Origin: Pseudovibrio japonicus | GTDB lineage: Bacteria > Pseudomonadota > Alphaproteobacteria > Rhizobiales > Stappiaceae | Direction of reading: 5' to 3' | Assembly (NCBI RefSeq): GCF_014651595.1 | Contig: NZ_BMXE01000001.1 | Coordinates: 682,001 to 746,000 of the forward strand | Length of the DNA: 64,000 nt | The notes under the pieces: generated by a model | Seen by the model: the letters and a program-made list of their open reading frames with translations, nothing else | Told to the model about the DNA's origin: nothing | Database searches by the model: none | Part shown: in pieces, positions 1-8,408 of the stretch | Layout of the letters: each line of letters starts with the position of its first letter | Numbering within the stretch: position 1 is the stretch's first letter | Position numbers and translations under genes: made by a program

Positions 1-3000
1 CTTGCTGAGCACCTGTGCAGTGGCCGCTGCCTTTTCGGCGCGCAGGCTTTCTGGTGCGTTCTCCTCAGCGGCGCTGTTGGGGCTGATGTAATCGCGCAGG
101 CGGCGCGCCCGTTCAGGAGCTTTGCTCTTGGCGGCGGCGGGTTTTTCATCCGCTTTGCTGGTTTCTGTTGCTTCCATGGCCGCTGCTTTTGCAGCGCGGC
201 GGGCTGCCGCGATGAAATCTGCTTTGCGGTTGCGTGGGCCTTCCGGCTCATCAGCTCTCTGCTCCTCCATGCTGCCTTTGCGGCCCATAGAAAAGGCGCT
301 CAGGATATTGCCGAGCTGTTTGTCACCCACCAGCTTCTGATGTTCTCTGGAGATCTCGGTCTTGCCGATGGCGTTGCGGATGCTTTCCAGATTTTCCAAA
401 CGGTTGGAAATGGTGCCCAGAACATTTCGCAGGTCTTGCAAGGCGTGCTGGTCGGCATCGTCTTTCTGACCAGAGGCTTCCAGCAGGGATTGCAGATCAA
501 GGCGCAATGCAGAGATGGCAGCTTCAACGGCTTCACCCTGCTCTGCGCCATTGCCAAGTGCAAGTTTGTCGGTGGCCGCCTTTACCGCATCCTGTGCGAT
601 CTGCTGCGCCTTATTGGCCATGTCGGAGTGCAGGCCCTTCAGTTCCTGCTCAATGGAGCCGAAGCTGTTTTCCAACTCACCGATAGAGGCGAACTGGGTC
701 TTGGACATATCCAGCTTTTGGGAAAGGCCCGCAATCTGCTGCTCCAACCGGTCCAGCTCAACATCAGAGGACAGACCGGTAGGGCTGGCAATTGTTGTTG
801 CCAGTTCCTGCAGCTGGCTTTCAATATCGCCGGTGGTTGCCAGAGCACCGATATGGCCGCGCAGTTCACCGATCTCAGCGCGGATCATGGACATGGCCCT
901 GTCGGAGGAGCCACCGTGGGCACTGTCTTCCACCATCTGGGTCAGCGTCATCACACGCTGCTCAAGTCGGGCAAGCGCGGCGCTTTCATTCTCGTTCAAC
1001 GCAACTTCGAAGGCGGTTTCCGTCAGACGGACTTCGATGTCATCAACCTTGGTACACAGGTGTTCAAGTCGGCCTTCGATTGAGGAAAATGCTTGCTCAA
1101 GTCCGGTTGCGGTTTCCGGGCTGCGCTCCATACGCTGCAGCTGCTCACCGATGGTAGCAAGGCGCTCTTCCATGCGCTTGAGCTGTTCATTGTTGCCAGC
1201 GTGTTCAGGGCCTTCTGCCAGAATGTTGGAGATGGAGTCCAAGCGTCCGTGCAAGCGATCAATCTCACCCTCATCGGGCATGCGTGTTTCAACGCTGGTG
1301 AGACGAGACTGGATATCGCGCTGGATTGCGGAGAAATGGTCAAGCTCATCCATACGGGCGGTGAGGAAACGGATGCGTTGGTCCACATCATGGATCATGC
1401 GGCCTGAATCCAGACGATCAATCACCGTTCTCAACTGTGCAACATCTTCACGCACAACCTCAAGACCGGCGGCGCCTGAGCGGTGCAAAACATCTTCCAG
1501 CCGATCACCCATGGAAGACAAGCGGCTTTCCAGAGAATTGAGCTGATCTACCCGTGGCAACTGGCGGATTTGCGCTTCCACTTCGGCCATGCGCTCGGAG
1601 AGGCTCTCGTAAATTGCCGGATCAACGTGCTTTTCGGAGAGTTCCTGCAGGCGGGACTGAATAGACTCGTGGGCGAGGCCCAAGGCTTTGAGGCTGTCTT
1701 CGATGTCTGAGCGCGACAGAGCCGCTTTCATCTGCTCCAGTTCGTGGCGCAGTTCTTTCAGCAGCAGGCCGTTGCCCTCTTCATCACGCAGGCGGCCAAT
1801 GATCTCTGAAAGCTGCGTGCGGTTGTCGGTGGTGCGATCCATCATTTCATCGCGCAGGCTGTTGAGCTGGGTTTGCATGCCATCATGCAACTGCTCAATC
1901 CGCTCTTCATCCGGCTCTCGCAAGGTATCAAGCTTTGCGGCCAACTGCTTGAAGTGGCCGTCGATCATTGTGTTCAGTTCGGTGTAATTACCGGATTTTG
2001 CTGGTTGTTCAGGTGTTGCCTCCACACCGTGCGGCCTTACGCCGGTATCAAAGCGCGGCTCCATTTGGGTAATTGGTGGATAGGCGCTCTCAGGCGTGGC
2101 GAATGTCCGGCTTTGTTCTGGCTGTTCAGGCTGATGCTTTGGCGGAATGCCCTTGCCTTTTTCATTCTCATTGTGCGCAAGGGAGTCGAGGCGTGCATCA
2201 AGGGCGTTCAGCGCATCCAGCACGGAGGTAATGCGCTGGACTTTGGAATGCACAGCCTCTTGTGTCTCTTCGCGACCAGCAGCAGGTGCCGCCCACTGTT
2301 TTCTCTCCTGCGGCGCAGGATCTGCAGGAGCAGCGAAAGATTGCAGTGCAGACGGCTGCATGGGTGCACGCTCAGCATACGGCTCACGATGGCGCGGCGG
2401 CGTGGGTGCGGCAGGCGCCTGCGGTGCAGGACGATGTGATGCTTGTTCATGTGCGGGCGCCATGTGTCCGGGTGTCATGTGTTCGGGCATCATCGGTGAG
2501 CGCGGGTGCCTATACGGGTCGCGCGAGAAACCATCACGGATGTCACGGCGCTGATCCATGGCCGGATCATAGCGGTCTTCATAGGCATACGGGCTGGTGG
2601 ACTCGTCCAGCCCTGCTCTCAAGTCAGCGCGGTGCCATGGGTCCCGAGGATCAGTGTAGTGGGGATCGTGCAGACGAGGGTCATGCATATGCGGGTCACG
2701 CGAGCGAGGCTCGTGTGGATACGGTTCATGTGATCGTGGAGCGTGTGGCTGCGGCGTCTGCGCGAAGCGATCACCTGTGCGACGATCACGCGGGGCTTTG
2801 GGTGGACGGCCCTGTTCGGCTTGCATCAGGCGGCCTAAAGCCTCGGCGACCTCATTCATGGCCGCTTCCTGCGAGCTTGAATGTTGTCTGCGTGGTTGCT
2901 GGTCGGCATGCGCATATTCATCTGAATAAGAAGAGTGGTCCGCGCGGTGTGCTGCTGCAGGGTTTTGTCGCGCCATTCCACTTTCCTCCAACCACTTAAT

Positions 3001-3075
3001 GTGGTCTGCATCCAGCCCCTCAGTCATGGGCGTGTCTGCTGCGGATTTTCCAAATTCTGGTTTTTTCCAAGACAT
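1..3075 (-). CDS. podJ: PodJ-like polar localization factor, N-terminal part (cut by window edge)
   Basis: Open frame from an ATG at 3075 running off the left edge, about 1025 codons with no stop in the stretches I translated. The N-terminus (MSWKKPEFGKSAADTP) is followed by a polar region with a His/Asp/Pro/Arg repeat (about residues 105-150), then long heptad-like coiled coil (Leu/Ile/Glu/Arg rich, roughly residues 230-920) and an Ala/Lys/Arg-rich segment (DFIAAARRAA type) that in rhizobial homologues precedes the membrane segment and Sel1 repeats, which lie outside the window. PodJ-family proteins mark the new pole and recruit division and growth factors. The neighbouring MerR/acyl-CoA dehydrogenase/fadA/fadB order matches what I recall around podJ in Agrobacterium. 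The alternative name is Sel1-repeat or peptidoglycan-binding protein; the exact orthology is inference. Confidence 0.75.
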   Translation of the reverse strand, partial: MSWKKPEFGKSAADTPMTEGLDADHIKWLEESGMARQNPAAAHRADHSSYSDEYAHADQQPRRQHSSSQEAAMNEVAEALGRLMQAEQGRPPKAPRDRRTGDRFAQTPQPHAPRSHEPYPHEPRSRDPHMHDPRLHDPHYTDPRDPWHRADLRAGLDESTSPYAYEDRYDPAMDQRRDIRDGFSRDPYRHPRSPMMPEHMTPGHMAPAHEQASHRPAPQAPAAPTPPRHREPYAERAPMQPSALQSFAAPADPAPQERKQWAAPAAGREETQEAVHSKVQRITSVLDALNALDARLDSLAHNENEKGKGIPPKHQPEQPEQSRTFATPESAYPPITQMEPRFDTGVRPHGVEATPEQPAKSGNYTELNTMIDGHFKQLAAKLDTLREPDEERIEQLHDGMQTQLNSLRDEMMDRTTDNRTQLSEIIGRLRDEEGNGLLLKELRHELEQMKAALSRSDIEDSLKALGLAHESIQSRLQELSEKHVDPAIYESLSERMAEVEAQIRQLPRVDQLNSLESRLSSMGDRLEDVLHRSGAAGLEVVREDVAQLRTVIDRLDSGRMIHDVDQRIRFLTARMDELDHFSAIQRDIQSRLTSVETRMPDEGEIDRLHGRLDSISNILAEGPEHAGNNEQLKRMEERLATIGEQLQRMERSPETATGLEQAFSSIEGRLEHLCTKVDDIEVRLTETAFEVALNENESAALARLEQRVMTLTQMVEDSAHGGSSDRAMSMIRAEIGELRGHIGALATTGDIESQLQELATTIASPTGLSSDVELDRLEQQIAGLSQKLDMSKTQFASIGELENSFGSIEQELKGLHSDMANKAQQIAQDAVKAATDKLALGNGAEQGEAVEAAISALRLDLQSLLEASGQKDDADQHALQDLRNVLGTISNRLENLESIRNAIGKTEISREHQKLVGDKQLGNILSAFSMGRKGSMEEQRADEPEGPRNRKADFIAAARRAAKAAAMEATETSKADEKPAAAKSKAPERARRLRDYISPNSAAEENAPESLRAEKAAATAQVLSK

Positions 3076-3548
3076 GCCTAAAGGGCCCCATAAAACTTTC
3101 CGGTCCGCGCATGTCGCTTGCAATTGCTCAATTCAATTTTAAAAAATACACGTCAACCGCCTTACGCAGCCCATGAATTGGTCAAGAAACGAATCACTTT
3201 GCGGTTTTGCACCGATTTCAAAACTTCTGGATCCATTTTTTAATCCTTAGGGTAAATAGTGGGTTAATAGCGCAAATTCTGCGTGTAGATCGCCGCTACC
3301 ATGTGAATTACGGCAATAATGGGGCGAATACCGTCTCATTTCACAGAACATGACCAAAATGATGAAATAATTTCGCGTTAGATACTAAGCGAATTATGGG
3401 TAATCCCGTGGCCTACGGTGGACCTACGTGATGCTGCCAATGTATAAACTTGATAGAAGTTACGCGTCGCATCATTAGCATGCACTCCTGCACACGGGTC
3501 GCAGATTACCGGCAGTGTCGCGCAAGCAAAGAAGAATAGGTCAAGCAG
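3076..3548. other. Intergenic region between divergent podJ and merR
   Basis: About 470 bases without a credible ORF; AT-rich around 3130-3260. It must hold the divergent promoters of podJ and the MerR gene. One GANTC site (gaatc, 3191-3195) is visible; GcrA/CcrM-controlled promoters often carry such sites, but a single site is weak evidence. No terminator or RNA gene is seen. Confidence 0.6.
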
Positions 3549-3995
3549 ATGAGCGAAGCCCTACATATCAATGAGATGATTGTTGATGTTGTTGCCAATG
3601 AATTGGGTCAGGGAAAAAAAACGCAGTTTTCCATTGGCGATCTGGCAAAGGAATTTGACATCACGCTCCGCACTCTTCGGTTTTATGAGGACAAAGGCCT
3701 CCTGAATCCTAAGCGTGACGGGCTTAACCGAGTTTACAACCGGCGGGACCGGGCTCGCTTAAAGCTGGTTTTGATGGGCAAACGTGTTGGGTTTTCTCTT
3801 TCTGAAATCCGCGACATGCTGGACTTGTATGACCTGCGCGATGGGCAGGTGACACAACTTGAAGTGGCATTGGGACGGTTTCAGGAACAGATCCAGGTGC
3901 TCGAAGGCCAGCGTGCCAATATCGATGAAGCGATTGAAGATCTGCAGCGCACCGTTAGTATCGTTGAGGGTATGCTGAAAGAGAAAACCAGCTAA
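3549..3995 (+). CDS. MerR-family transcriptional regulator (LiuR-like)
   Basis: 148 residues. A MerR winged helix-turn-helix occupies about residues 27-95 (FSIGDLAKEFDITLRTLRFY, then GLNRVYNRRDRARL), and residues 100-145 form the dimerisation coiled coil. There are no cysteines, so it is not a metal or redox MerR of the classical type. The size and the position upstream of acyl-CoA dehydrogenase, fadA and fadB fit the regulators of acyl-CoA catabolism (LiuR-type). A dyad at 5796-5811 before the dehydrogenase is a plausible target. The ATG at 3549 follows a purine-rich stretch. It is monocistronic, closed by a terminator at 4011-4040. Confidence 0.88.
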   Translation: MSEALHINEMIVDVVANELGQGKKTQFSIGDLAKEFDITLRTLRFYEDKGLLNPKRDGLNRVYNRRDRARLKLVLMGKRVGFSLSEIRDMLDLYDLRDGQVTQLEVALGRFQEQIQVLEGQRANIDEAIEDLQRTVSIVEGMLKEKTS

Positions 3996-4010
3996 CTCAC
4001 TGGTTTTAAA

Positions 4011-4040
4011 AGGTGGGAGTTTAGCCCACCTTTTTGTTTT
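4011..4040. terminator. Bidirectional intrinsic terminator after merR
   Basis: Stem AGGTGGG / CCCACCT with a 7-base loop followed by TTTTTGTTTT on the plus strand. The opposite strand also ends in a T-rich run (TTTTAAAA), so the element can serve both the MerR gene and the convergent ABM gene. Confidence 0.85.
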
Positions 4041-4134
4041 GTAGCTTCTGTTTGGATCTGTGCTTTATCCCAAAATTCTAGATTCAATACTTTTCACCTA
4101 TAAATCTGGGGTGTTTCTCGCTGACAGTCTTCGG

Positions 4135-4443
4135 TCAGGTGTTATCCAACCCATAATCTCGCAAAACGCTCGACACACGGATGCGATATTTTTGAAAATA
4201 TTCACTTTTTCCGAGCTGCTGCGCCTCCTGATGCTTTTCCTGAGTACGCCAGCGCTTCACGGCTTCCTCATCTTCAAAAAATGACAGTGACAAAATTTTG
4301 TCCGGATTTGTGAGGCTCTGAAATCGCTCAACTGAGATGAAGCCGGGAATTTTTTCCAATTCCGGCTTAATCGCAGCGGCTACCTCCAGATAGCTGGCTT
4401 TGTGGTGTGGGTAAGGCTCAACTTCAAAGATAACGGCAATCAT
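4135..4443 (-). CDS. Antibiotic biosynthesis monooxygenase (ABM)-domain protein
   Basis: 102 residues from the ATG at 4443 (MIAVIFEVEPYPHHKASYLE); an upstream start at 4500 would add 19 unconserved residues and overlap the preceding gene. The sequence has the ferredoxin-like ABM pattern: a beta strand, then a helix (LEVAAAIKPELEKIPGF), then FISVERFQSLTNPDKILSLS and DEEAVKRWR. Such proteins are small dimeric heme- or cofactor-free oxygenases or ligand-binding proteins; the substrate cannot be told. It lies 28 bases after a NIPSNAP gene, and both have the same dimeric alpha/beta barrel fold, so they probably form a two-gene operon divergent from an ArsR regulator. Confidence 0.82.
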   Translation of the reverse strand: MIAVIFEVEPYPHHKASYLEVAAAIKPELEKIPGFISVERFQSLTNPDKILSLSFFEDEEAVKRWRTQEKHQEAQQLGKSEYFQKYRIRVSSVLRDYGLDNT

Positions 4444-4471
4444 TCTATGGCTTTCGGTGGTTGGCTGGCAG

Positions 4472-4792
4472 TCACGGTTTTGCATGCGGGTGAGAGGCAA
4501 GCTTGAGGAAGGTTCTGTCTTCTCTCAGGATGAACTTCTCTTGCATGGCGAACTCGTAGTTTTCACGACCAAGCGGGTCTTTTGCAAGGGTGGCTCTGTA
4601 CTCTTCGTAGTGGGCCAGACTGCGCACGTTGTAGATGCCATAGGCCAGTGTTGTAGAACCTTCATGGGGGGCGTAGTAGCCAATGAGGTCGGCTCCGCAG
4701 CGCGGAATGGCCTGTCCCCAGTTGCGGGCATATTGCTGGAATTCAGCCTTTTTCGTCGGGTCAATTTGATAGCGGATGACACAAGTGAGCAT
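4472..4792 (-). CDS. NIPSNAP-family protein
   Basis: 106 residues starting at an ATG with a strong Shine-Dalgarno (GGAGGAG, 4 bases upstream). The sequence (MLTCVIRYQIDPTKKAEFQQ, later RAEYEEYRATL-like HYEEYRATLAKDPLGREN) matches the NIPSNAP type of dimeric alpha/beta barrel. The function of bacterial NIPSNAP proteins is poorly known. It is first in a two-gene unit with the ABM gene and divergent from the ArsR-type regulator; the shared promoter region contains a near-perfect palindrome (4848-4874), so it is likely repressed by that regulator. Confidence 0.82.
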   Translation of the reverse strand: MLTCVIRYQIDPTKKAEFQQYARNWGQAIPRCGADLIGYYAPHEGSTTLAYGIYNVRSLAHYEEYRATLAKDPLGRENYEFAMQEKFILREDRTFLKLASHPHAKP

Positions 4793-4847
4793 GATACTCC
4801 TCCGGTTTGGTTTTTCGATGCTCTGGGTCTAGCAAGCGGGTGAGAGC

Positions 4848-4874
4848 GATTGTTTCGATCGTGATCGAACAATC
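4848..4874. promoter_or_regulatory. Palindromic operator candidate for the ArsR-type regulator
   Basis: GATTGTTTCGATC-GT-GATCGAACAATC: two arms that are reverse complements except for one extra T. It sits between the divergent NIPSNAP and ArsR genes, where an autoregulated repressor would bind. Assignment to the ArsR protein is inference. Confidence 0.7.
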
Positions 4875-4927
4875 AATTCTGTGTGTGTGCTATAAGTCCG
4901 TCCACAGTCAGGGAGGATGGAACTGCC

Positions 4928-5614
4928 ATGAAAGAAGGACCGAACATTGCCGGGATTGCCGCGCTCATTGGAGATCCGGCGCGGGCGAACATGTTGCAGG
5001 CGCTTATGACCGGTGTTGCTCTGACCGCAAGCGAGCTGGCGCAGGAAGCGGGCGTTACGCCGCAAACCTCCAGCTTTCATCTGGGACGATTGGCGGAGGC
5101 CGGGCTTATCAAATTACGCAGGCAGGGACGGCACAAGTATTACAGCCTTGCAGATAGTGATGTTGCCGAGCTGCTAGAGGCCATGAGCGGAATTGCCATG
5201 CGCGCAGGGATGACGCGTGTGAGGACCGGACCCAAAGAGCCTGCGCTGCGCAGGTCGCGTATCTGCTACAACCATCTGGCTGGTGAGTATGGTGTTCAGG
5301 CTTACGACAGTTTGCTGACGCGGGGCTTCCTCGTGGAAGATGGCGAGCAGTTGCATCTGACCGGAGATGGACGGGGCTTTCTGAGTGAGCTGGGTGTTGT
5401 GCTGCCGGAGAAGGAAAACAAAAGGCGGCCCTTATGCAAATCCTGTCTGGACTGGAGTGCACGACGCTCACATCTGGCGGGCATCGCTGGAACAGCCCTG
5501 CTCTCTTTCTTTCTGGATCAGGGCTGGGCGAAGCGCGTTGACGGAAGCCGGATCATCACATTTTCGCGAGAAGGCGATTCTCGCTTTCATGCCACATTTT
5601 CCCTTCAAGATTGA
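4928..5614 (+). CDS. ArsR-type winged-helix transcriptional regulator with CxxC motif
   Basis: 228 residues from the ATG at 4928, chosen for the AGGGAGGA Shine-Dalgarno at 4910-4917. The N-terminal winged helix (residues 7-75: LIGDPARANMLQALMTG, LAQEAGVTPQTSSFHLGRLA, GRHKYYSLAD) is ArsR-like. The C-terminal half (residues 110-228) contains CYNHLAGEYGV and CKSCLDWS (Cys170/Cys173), shared by the longer YdfF-like ArsR proteins; these cysteines could form a thiol or metal site. It is divergent from the NIPSNAP/ABM pair and probably represses it. The inducer is unknown. Confidence 0.87.
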   Translation: MKEGPNIAGIAALIGDPARANMLQALMTGVALTASELAQEAGVTPQTSSFHLGRLAEAGLIKLRRQGRHKYYSLADSDVAELLEAMSGIAMRAGMTRVRTGPKEPALRRSRICYNHLAGEYGVQAYDSLLTRGFLVEDGEQLHLTGDGRGFLSELGVVLPEKENKRRPLCKSCLDWSARRSHLAGIAGTALLSFFLDQGWAKRVDGSRIITFSREGDSRFHATFSLQD

Positions 5615-5851
5615 GTGCCAGACACGGATTTACCTTTGGTTTCATAGTGTACAAGTACGGCACCGTGAGATTTCACAGGGAAGTTCCCCCATGAAACCCC
5701 GCAGGATTCCGCGGATATGTACTTGACCCTAAGAAATTACACTTGGGTATAACTTGCCGTGAGCGCGAGGCCGTTCTATATTCCGTCACAAGTTGACGTT
5801 TACGCAAACGTTATGTCGCGCCTCTTCGGTTGGTCGGAAGGAAAAATTGCT
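5615..5851. other. Promoter region of the acyl-CoA dehydrogenase gene
   Basis: No gene. An in-frame GTG at 5759 would extend the dehydrogenase by 31 residues, but that extension is unlike the family and would swallow the dyad at 5796-5811, so I treat the stretch as promoter and leader. Confidence 0.6.
5796..5811. promoter_or_regulatory. LiuR/MerR-type dyad upstream of acyl-CoA dehydrogenase
   Basis: ACGTTT-ACGC-AAACGT, flanked by TTG on the left and TA on the right. The outer six bases of each arm are exact reverse complements. It resembles the TTTACGTnnACGTAAA-like sites of LiuR-type MerR regulators of acyl-CoA catabolism, and such a regulator is encoded 1.8 kb upstream. The binding assignment is inference. 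Confidence 0.55.
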
Positions 5852-7648
5852 ATGCCGAGTTATAGTGCTCCCGTTGAAGATACACTCTTTTTGCTCAAAG
5901 ATGTTCTGGGTTACGAAAAACATTCAAACCTGCCTGGGTTCTCCGAGGCAACTCCTGATCTTGTAGAAGCTATCTTGAAAGAAGGCGCAAAGTACTCTGA
6001 AGAGATCCTGCAGCCTCTGAACCTGAGCGGCGACAAGGCTGGCTGTACCCGCCATGAAGACGGAACAGTGACAACACCTGCGGGTTTCAAAGAAGCTTAC
6101 AAGGCTTATGCGGAAGGCGGCTGGGGTGGTCTTTCCATTCCTGAGCAGTATGGCGGCCAGGGCATGCCTGCGACCCTTTCTGTTATCTTGAATGAGTACC
6201 TGTGTTCCGCAAACCAGGCGTTTGCGATGTATCCGGGCCTGACCGCCGGTGCGATGGCAGCTCTGCTTGTTCACGCAAACGACGAAATTAAAGACACCTA
6301 CCTGCCGAAGATGGCAAGTGGCGAATGGACAGGTACCATGAACCTGACCGAGCCACATTGCGGTACCGACCTTGGCATGATGCGCACAAAGGCTGTTCCA
6401 CAGGGCGACGGCAGCTACAAGATTTCCGGCACGAAGATCTTCATCTCCGCTGGTGACCACGACCTTGCTGAGAACATTGTCCACCTTGTTCTGGCACGTA
6501 TTGAAGGTGCTCCTGAAGGTATCAAGGGTATTTCCCTGTTCGTCGTGCCTAAGAAGAAGCTCGATGCAGACGGAAATCCAGCTGAGTCAAACAACGTGAG
6601 TGTTGGTGCCATCGAAGAGAAGATGGGTATCCACGCCAACTCCACATGTGTCATGAACTATGACGAATCCGTCGGCTATCTCGTTGGTGAAGAGCACAAA
6701 GGCATGCGTGCCATGTTCGTCATGATGAACGAAGCACGCCTTGGCGTTGGTATTCAGGGTCTGGCTCAGTCTGAAGTGGCTTACCAGAACGCTCTGGCTT
6801 ACGCGAAGGACCGTCTTCAGGGTCGTTCCCTCACCGGACCTAAGAACCCGGATAAGCCAGCTGACCCGATCATCGTTCACCCGGATATCCGCCGTGTCCT
6901 GATGACCATCCGCTCCTTCAACGAAGCGGCTCGCGCTCTTTACATGTGGACCTCGCTGCATGGCGACGTATCCCACCTGTCCCAGGACGATACTGAACGG
7001 CAGACTTCCGACGACATCATGGGTCTGCTGACCCCGGTCGTAAAAGGCGTTCTGACGGACAAAGGCTTTGACAACACCGTTATGGCTCAGCAGGTCTTTG
7101 GTGGTCACGGCTATATCCAGGAATGGGGTATGGACCAGTTCGTGCGTGATGCGCGTATCGCCATGATCTACGAAGGTGCGAACGGCGTTCAGGCGCTTGA
7201 CCTTGTTGGCCGTAAGCTGCCTGCAAACGGCGGTCGTGCGGTTCAGGCGTGGTTCAAAGAAGTCGGCGCGTTCATTAAAGAACATGAAGGCGACGAAGAG
7301 CTTGGCGTTTACATGAAGGGTCTGAAGCAGTCCCTGAACGACCTTCAGGCAGCGACCATGTGGTTCATGCAGAATGCAATGAAGAACCCGGACAATGCTG
7401 GCGCTGGTTCCAACGACTACATGCACCTGTTCGGTCTGGTGGCTCTTGGTTACATGTGGACCAAGATCGCAATTGCTGCGAACCGCAAGATCAAAGAGGG
7501 CGCAAACGGTCAGGAAGACTGGCTGAAAACAAAGTTGACCCTTGGTACGTTCTTCATGGAACGCGTGATGCCAGAATCTTCTACGCATCTGGCACGCATC
7601 TCCACCGGTGCTGACACCATGATGAGCCTGGACGCGGAAGCGTTCTGA
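5852..7648 (+). CDS. Acyl-CoA dehydrogenase (long, ~600-residue class)
   Basis: 598 residues from the ATG at 5852 with a GGAAGGAAAA Shine-Dalgarno. It is an FAD-dependent acyl-CoA dehydrogenase that introduces the trans-2 double bond: N-terminal helical domain (GGWGGLSIPEQYGGQGMP), middle beta domain (GTMNLTEPHCGTDLG, KISGTKIFISAGDHD) and C-terminal domain (FGGHGYIQEWGMDQFVRDAR) with the catalytic Glu in IYEGANGVQALDLVGRKL, followed by the extra C-terminal helical domain of the 600-residue class, which also contains DmdC. The substrate is unknown; the fadA/fadB context favours fatty acids. It leads the cluster with GST, fadA and fadB. Confidence 0.92.
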   Translation: MPSYSAPVEDTLFLLKDVLGYEKHSNLPGFSEATPDLVEAILKEGAKYSEEILQPLNLSGDKAGCTRHEDGTVTTPAGFKEAYKAYAEGGWGGLSIPEQYGGQGMPATLSVILNEYLCSANQAFAMYPGLTAGAMAALLVHANDEIKDTYLPKMASGEWTGTMNLTEPHCGTDLGMMRTKAVPQGDGSYKISGTKIFISAGDHDLAENIVHLVLARIEGAPEGIKGISLFVVPKKKLDADGNPAESNNVSVGAIEEKMGIHANSTCVMNYDESVGYLVGEEHKGMRAMFVMMNEARLGVGIQGLAQSEVAYQNALAYAKDRLQGRSLTGPKNPDKPADPIIVHPDIRRVLMTIRSFNEAARALYMWTSLHGDVSHLSQDDTERQTSDDIMGLLTPVVKGVLTDKGFDNTVMAQQVFGGHGYIQEWGMDQFVRDARIAMIYEGANGVQALDLVGRKLPANGGRAVQAWFKEVGAFIKEHEGDEELGVYMKGLKQSLNDLQAATMWFMQNAMKNPDNAGAGSNDYMHLFGLVALGYMWTKIAIAANRKIKEGANGQEDWLKTKLTLGTFFMERVMPESSTHLARISTGADTMMSLDAEAF

Positions 7649-7668
7649 TCAAATTATCGCAATTCAGG

Positions 7669-7691
7669 GGCCCGGGACCTTTCCCGGGCTC
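7669..7691 (+). terminator. GC-rich hairpin after acyl-CoA dehydrogenase
   Basis: GCCCGGGA-CCT-TTCCCGGGC hairpin about 20 bases after the stop, followed only by CTCTTGTCC. The poor T-run makes it a weak terminator or a mRNA-stabilising hairpin that could set different levels for the dehydrogenase and the downstream GST-fadA-fadB genes. Confidence 0.5.
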
Positions 7692-7748
7692 TTGTCCTGC
7701 CCTAGTCTCGATCTGATATATTAAGCTAACAGATTTTAGGAGTGCGAT

Positions 7749-8387
7749 ATGGCGGAATATAAACTTCAGTGTTTTGCGCAGAGTGGCAATGCCTACAAGG
7801 TTGCGCTGATGCTGGAGCTGTCAAAGGCATCATGGACCCCTGAGTGGGTCGATTTTTTCAATGGTGCAACCCGCGATCCTGAGTTTCGTAGCGAACAGAA
7901 CGAGATGGGTGAAATTCCTGTGCTTGTGCACGGGGAAACACGGCTGACACAGTCTGCCGTGATACTGGAATACCTTTCCCAGCAGCTTGGCACGTTTGGC
8001 TGGGAGAACGAGGAAGAACGCCGGGAAATCCTGCGCTGGCTGTTCTGGGATAACCACAAGCTGACTGGCTATGTGGCTACCCTGCGCTTCCTGCGCGCCA
8101 TGGTAAAAACCGGTGAGACGGATGTGACCCGCTTTTTTGAAGGTCGGGCCATCGCAGCCCTCAAGGTTCTGGATAAGCGCCTTGCGGATCATACCTTCCT
8201 TGTTGCAAATCGCCCAACAATCGCAGACCTTTCGGTATGCGGATACCTGTTTTGGCCAGAAGAGATTGGTGTGGACTTCGGCCCTTTTTCAAATGTGAAT
8301 GCATGGCTTGAGCGAATTAAGGCCCTGCCCGGTTGGGTAGCCCCTTATGACCTTATGCCCGGCCACCCTATGCCTACACCAGCCTGA
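7749..8387 (+). CDS. Glutathione S-transferase family protein
   Basis: 212 residues with TAGGAGTGCGAT before the ATG. The N-terminal thioredoxin-like domain (1-80) contains SGNAYKVALMLEL and the glutathione-binding segment GEIPVLVHGETRLTQSAVIL; the C-terminal all-helical domain ends with the GST signature ANRPTIADLSVCGYLFW. It is a cytosolic GST. It sits between the acyl-CoA dehydrogenase and fadA, 21 bases before fadA, and is likely cotranscribed with it, though its role in beta-oxidation is unclear. Confidence 0.88.
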   Translation: MAEYKLQCFAQSGNAYKVALMLELSKASWTPEWVDFFNGATRDPEFRSEQNEMGEIPVLVHGETRLTQSAVILEYLSQQLGTFGWENEEERREILRWLFWDNHKLTGYVATLRFLRAMVKTGETDVTRFFEGRAIAALKVLDKRLADHTFLVANRPTIADLSVCGYLFWPEEIGVDFGPFSNVNAWLERIKALPGWVAPYDLMPGHPMPTPA

Positions 8388-8408
8388 CCAATTTTTGCGG
8401 AGGACAAT

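Noticed and set aside
122-2999. Several plus-strand ORFs of 75-340 codons opposite podJ
   Set aside because: They mirror the long minus-strand frame; repeated Ser/Arg-rich composition is the usual shadow of a coiled-coil gene.
5759-5851. GTG start extending the acyl-CoA dehydrogenase by 31 residues
   Set aside because: No good ribosome site and it would cover the dyad operator; ATG 5852 has GGAAGGAAAA.
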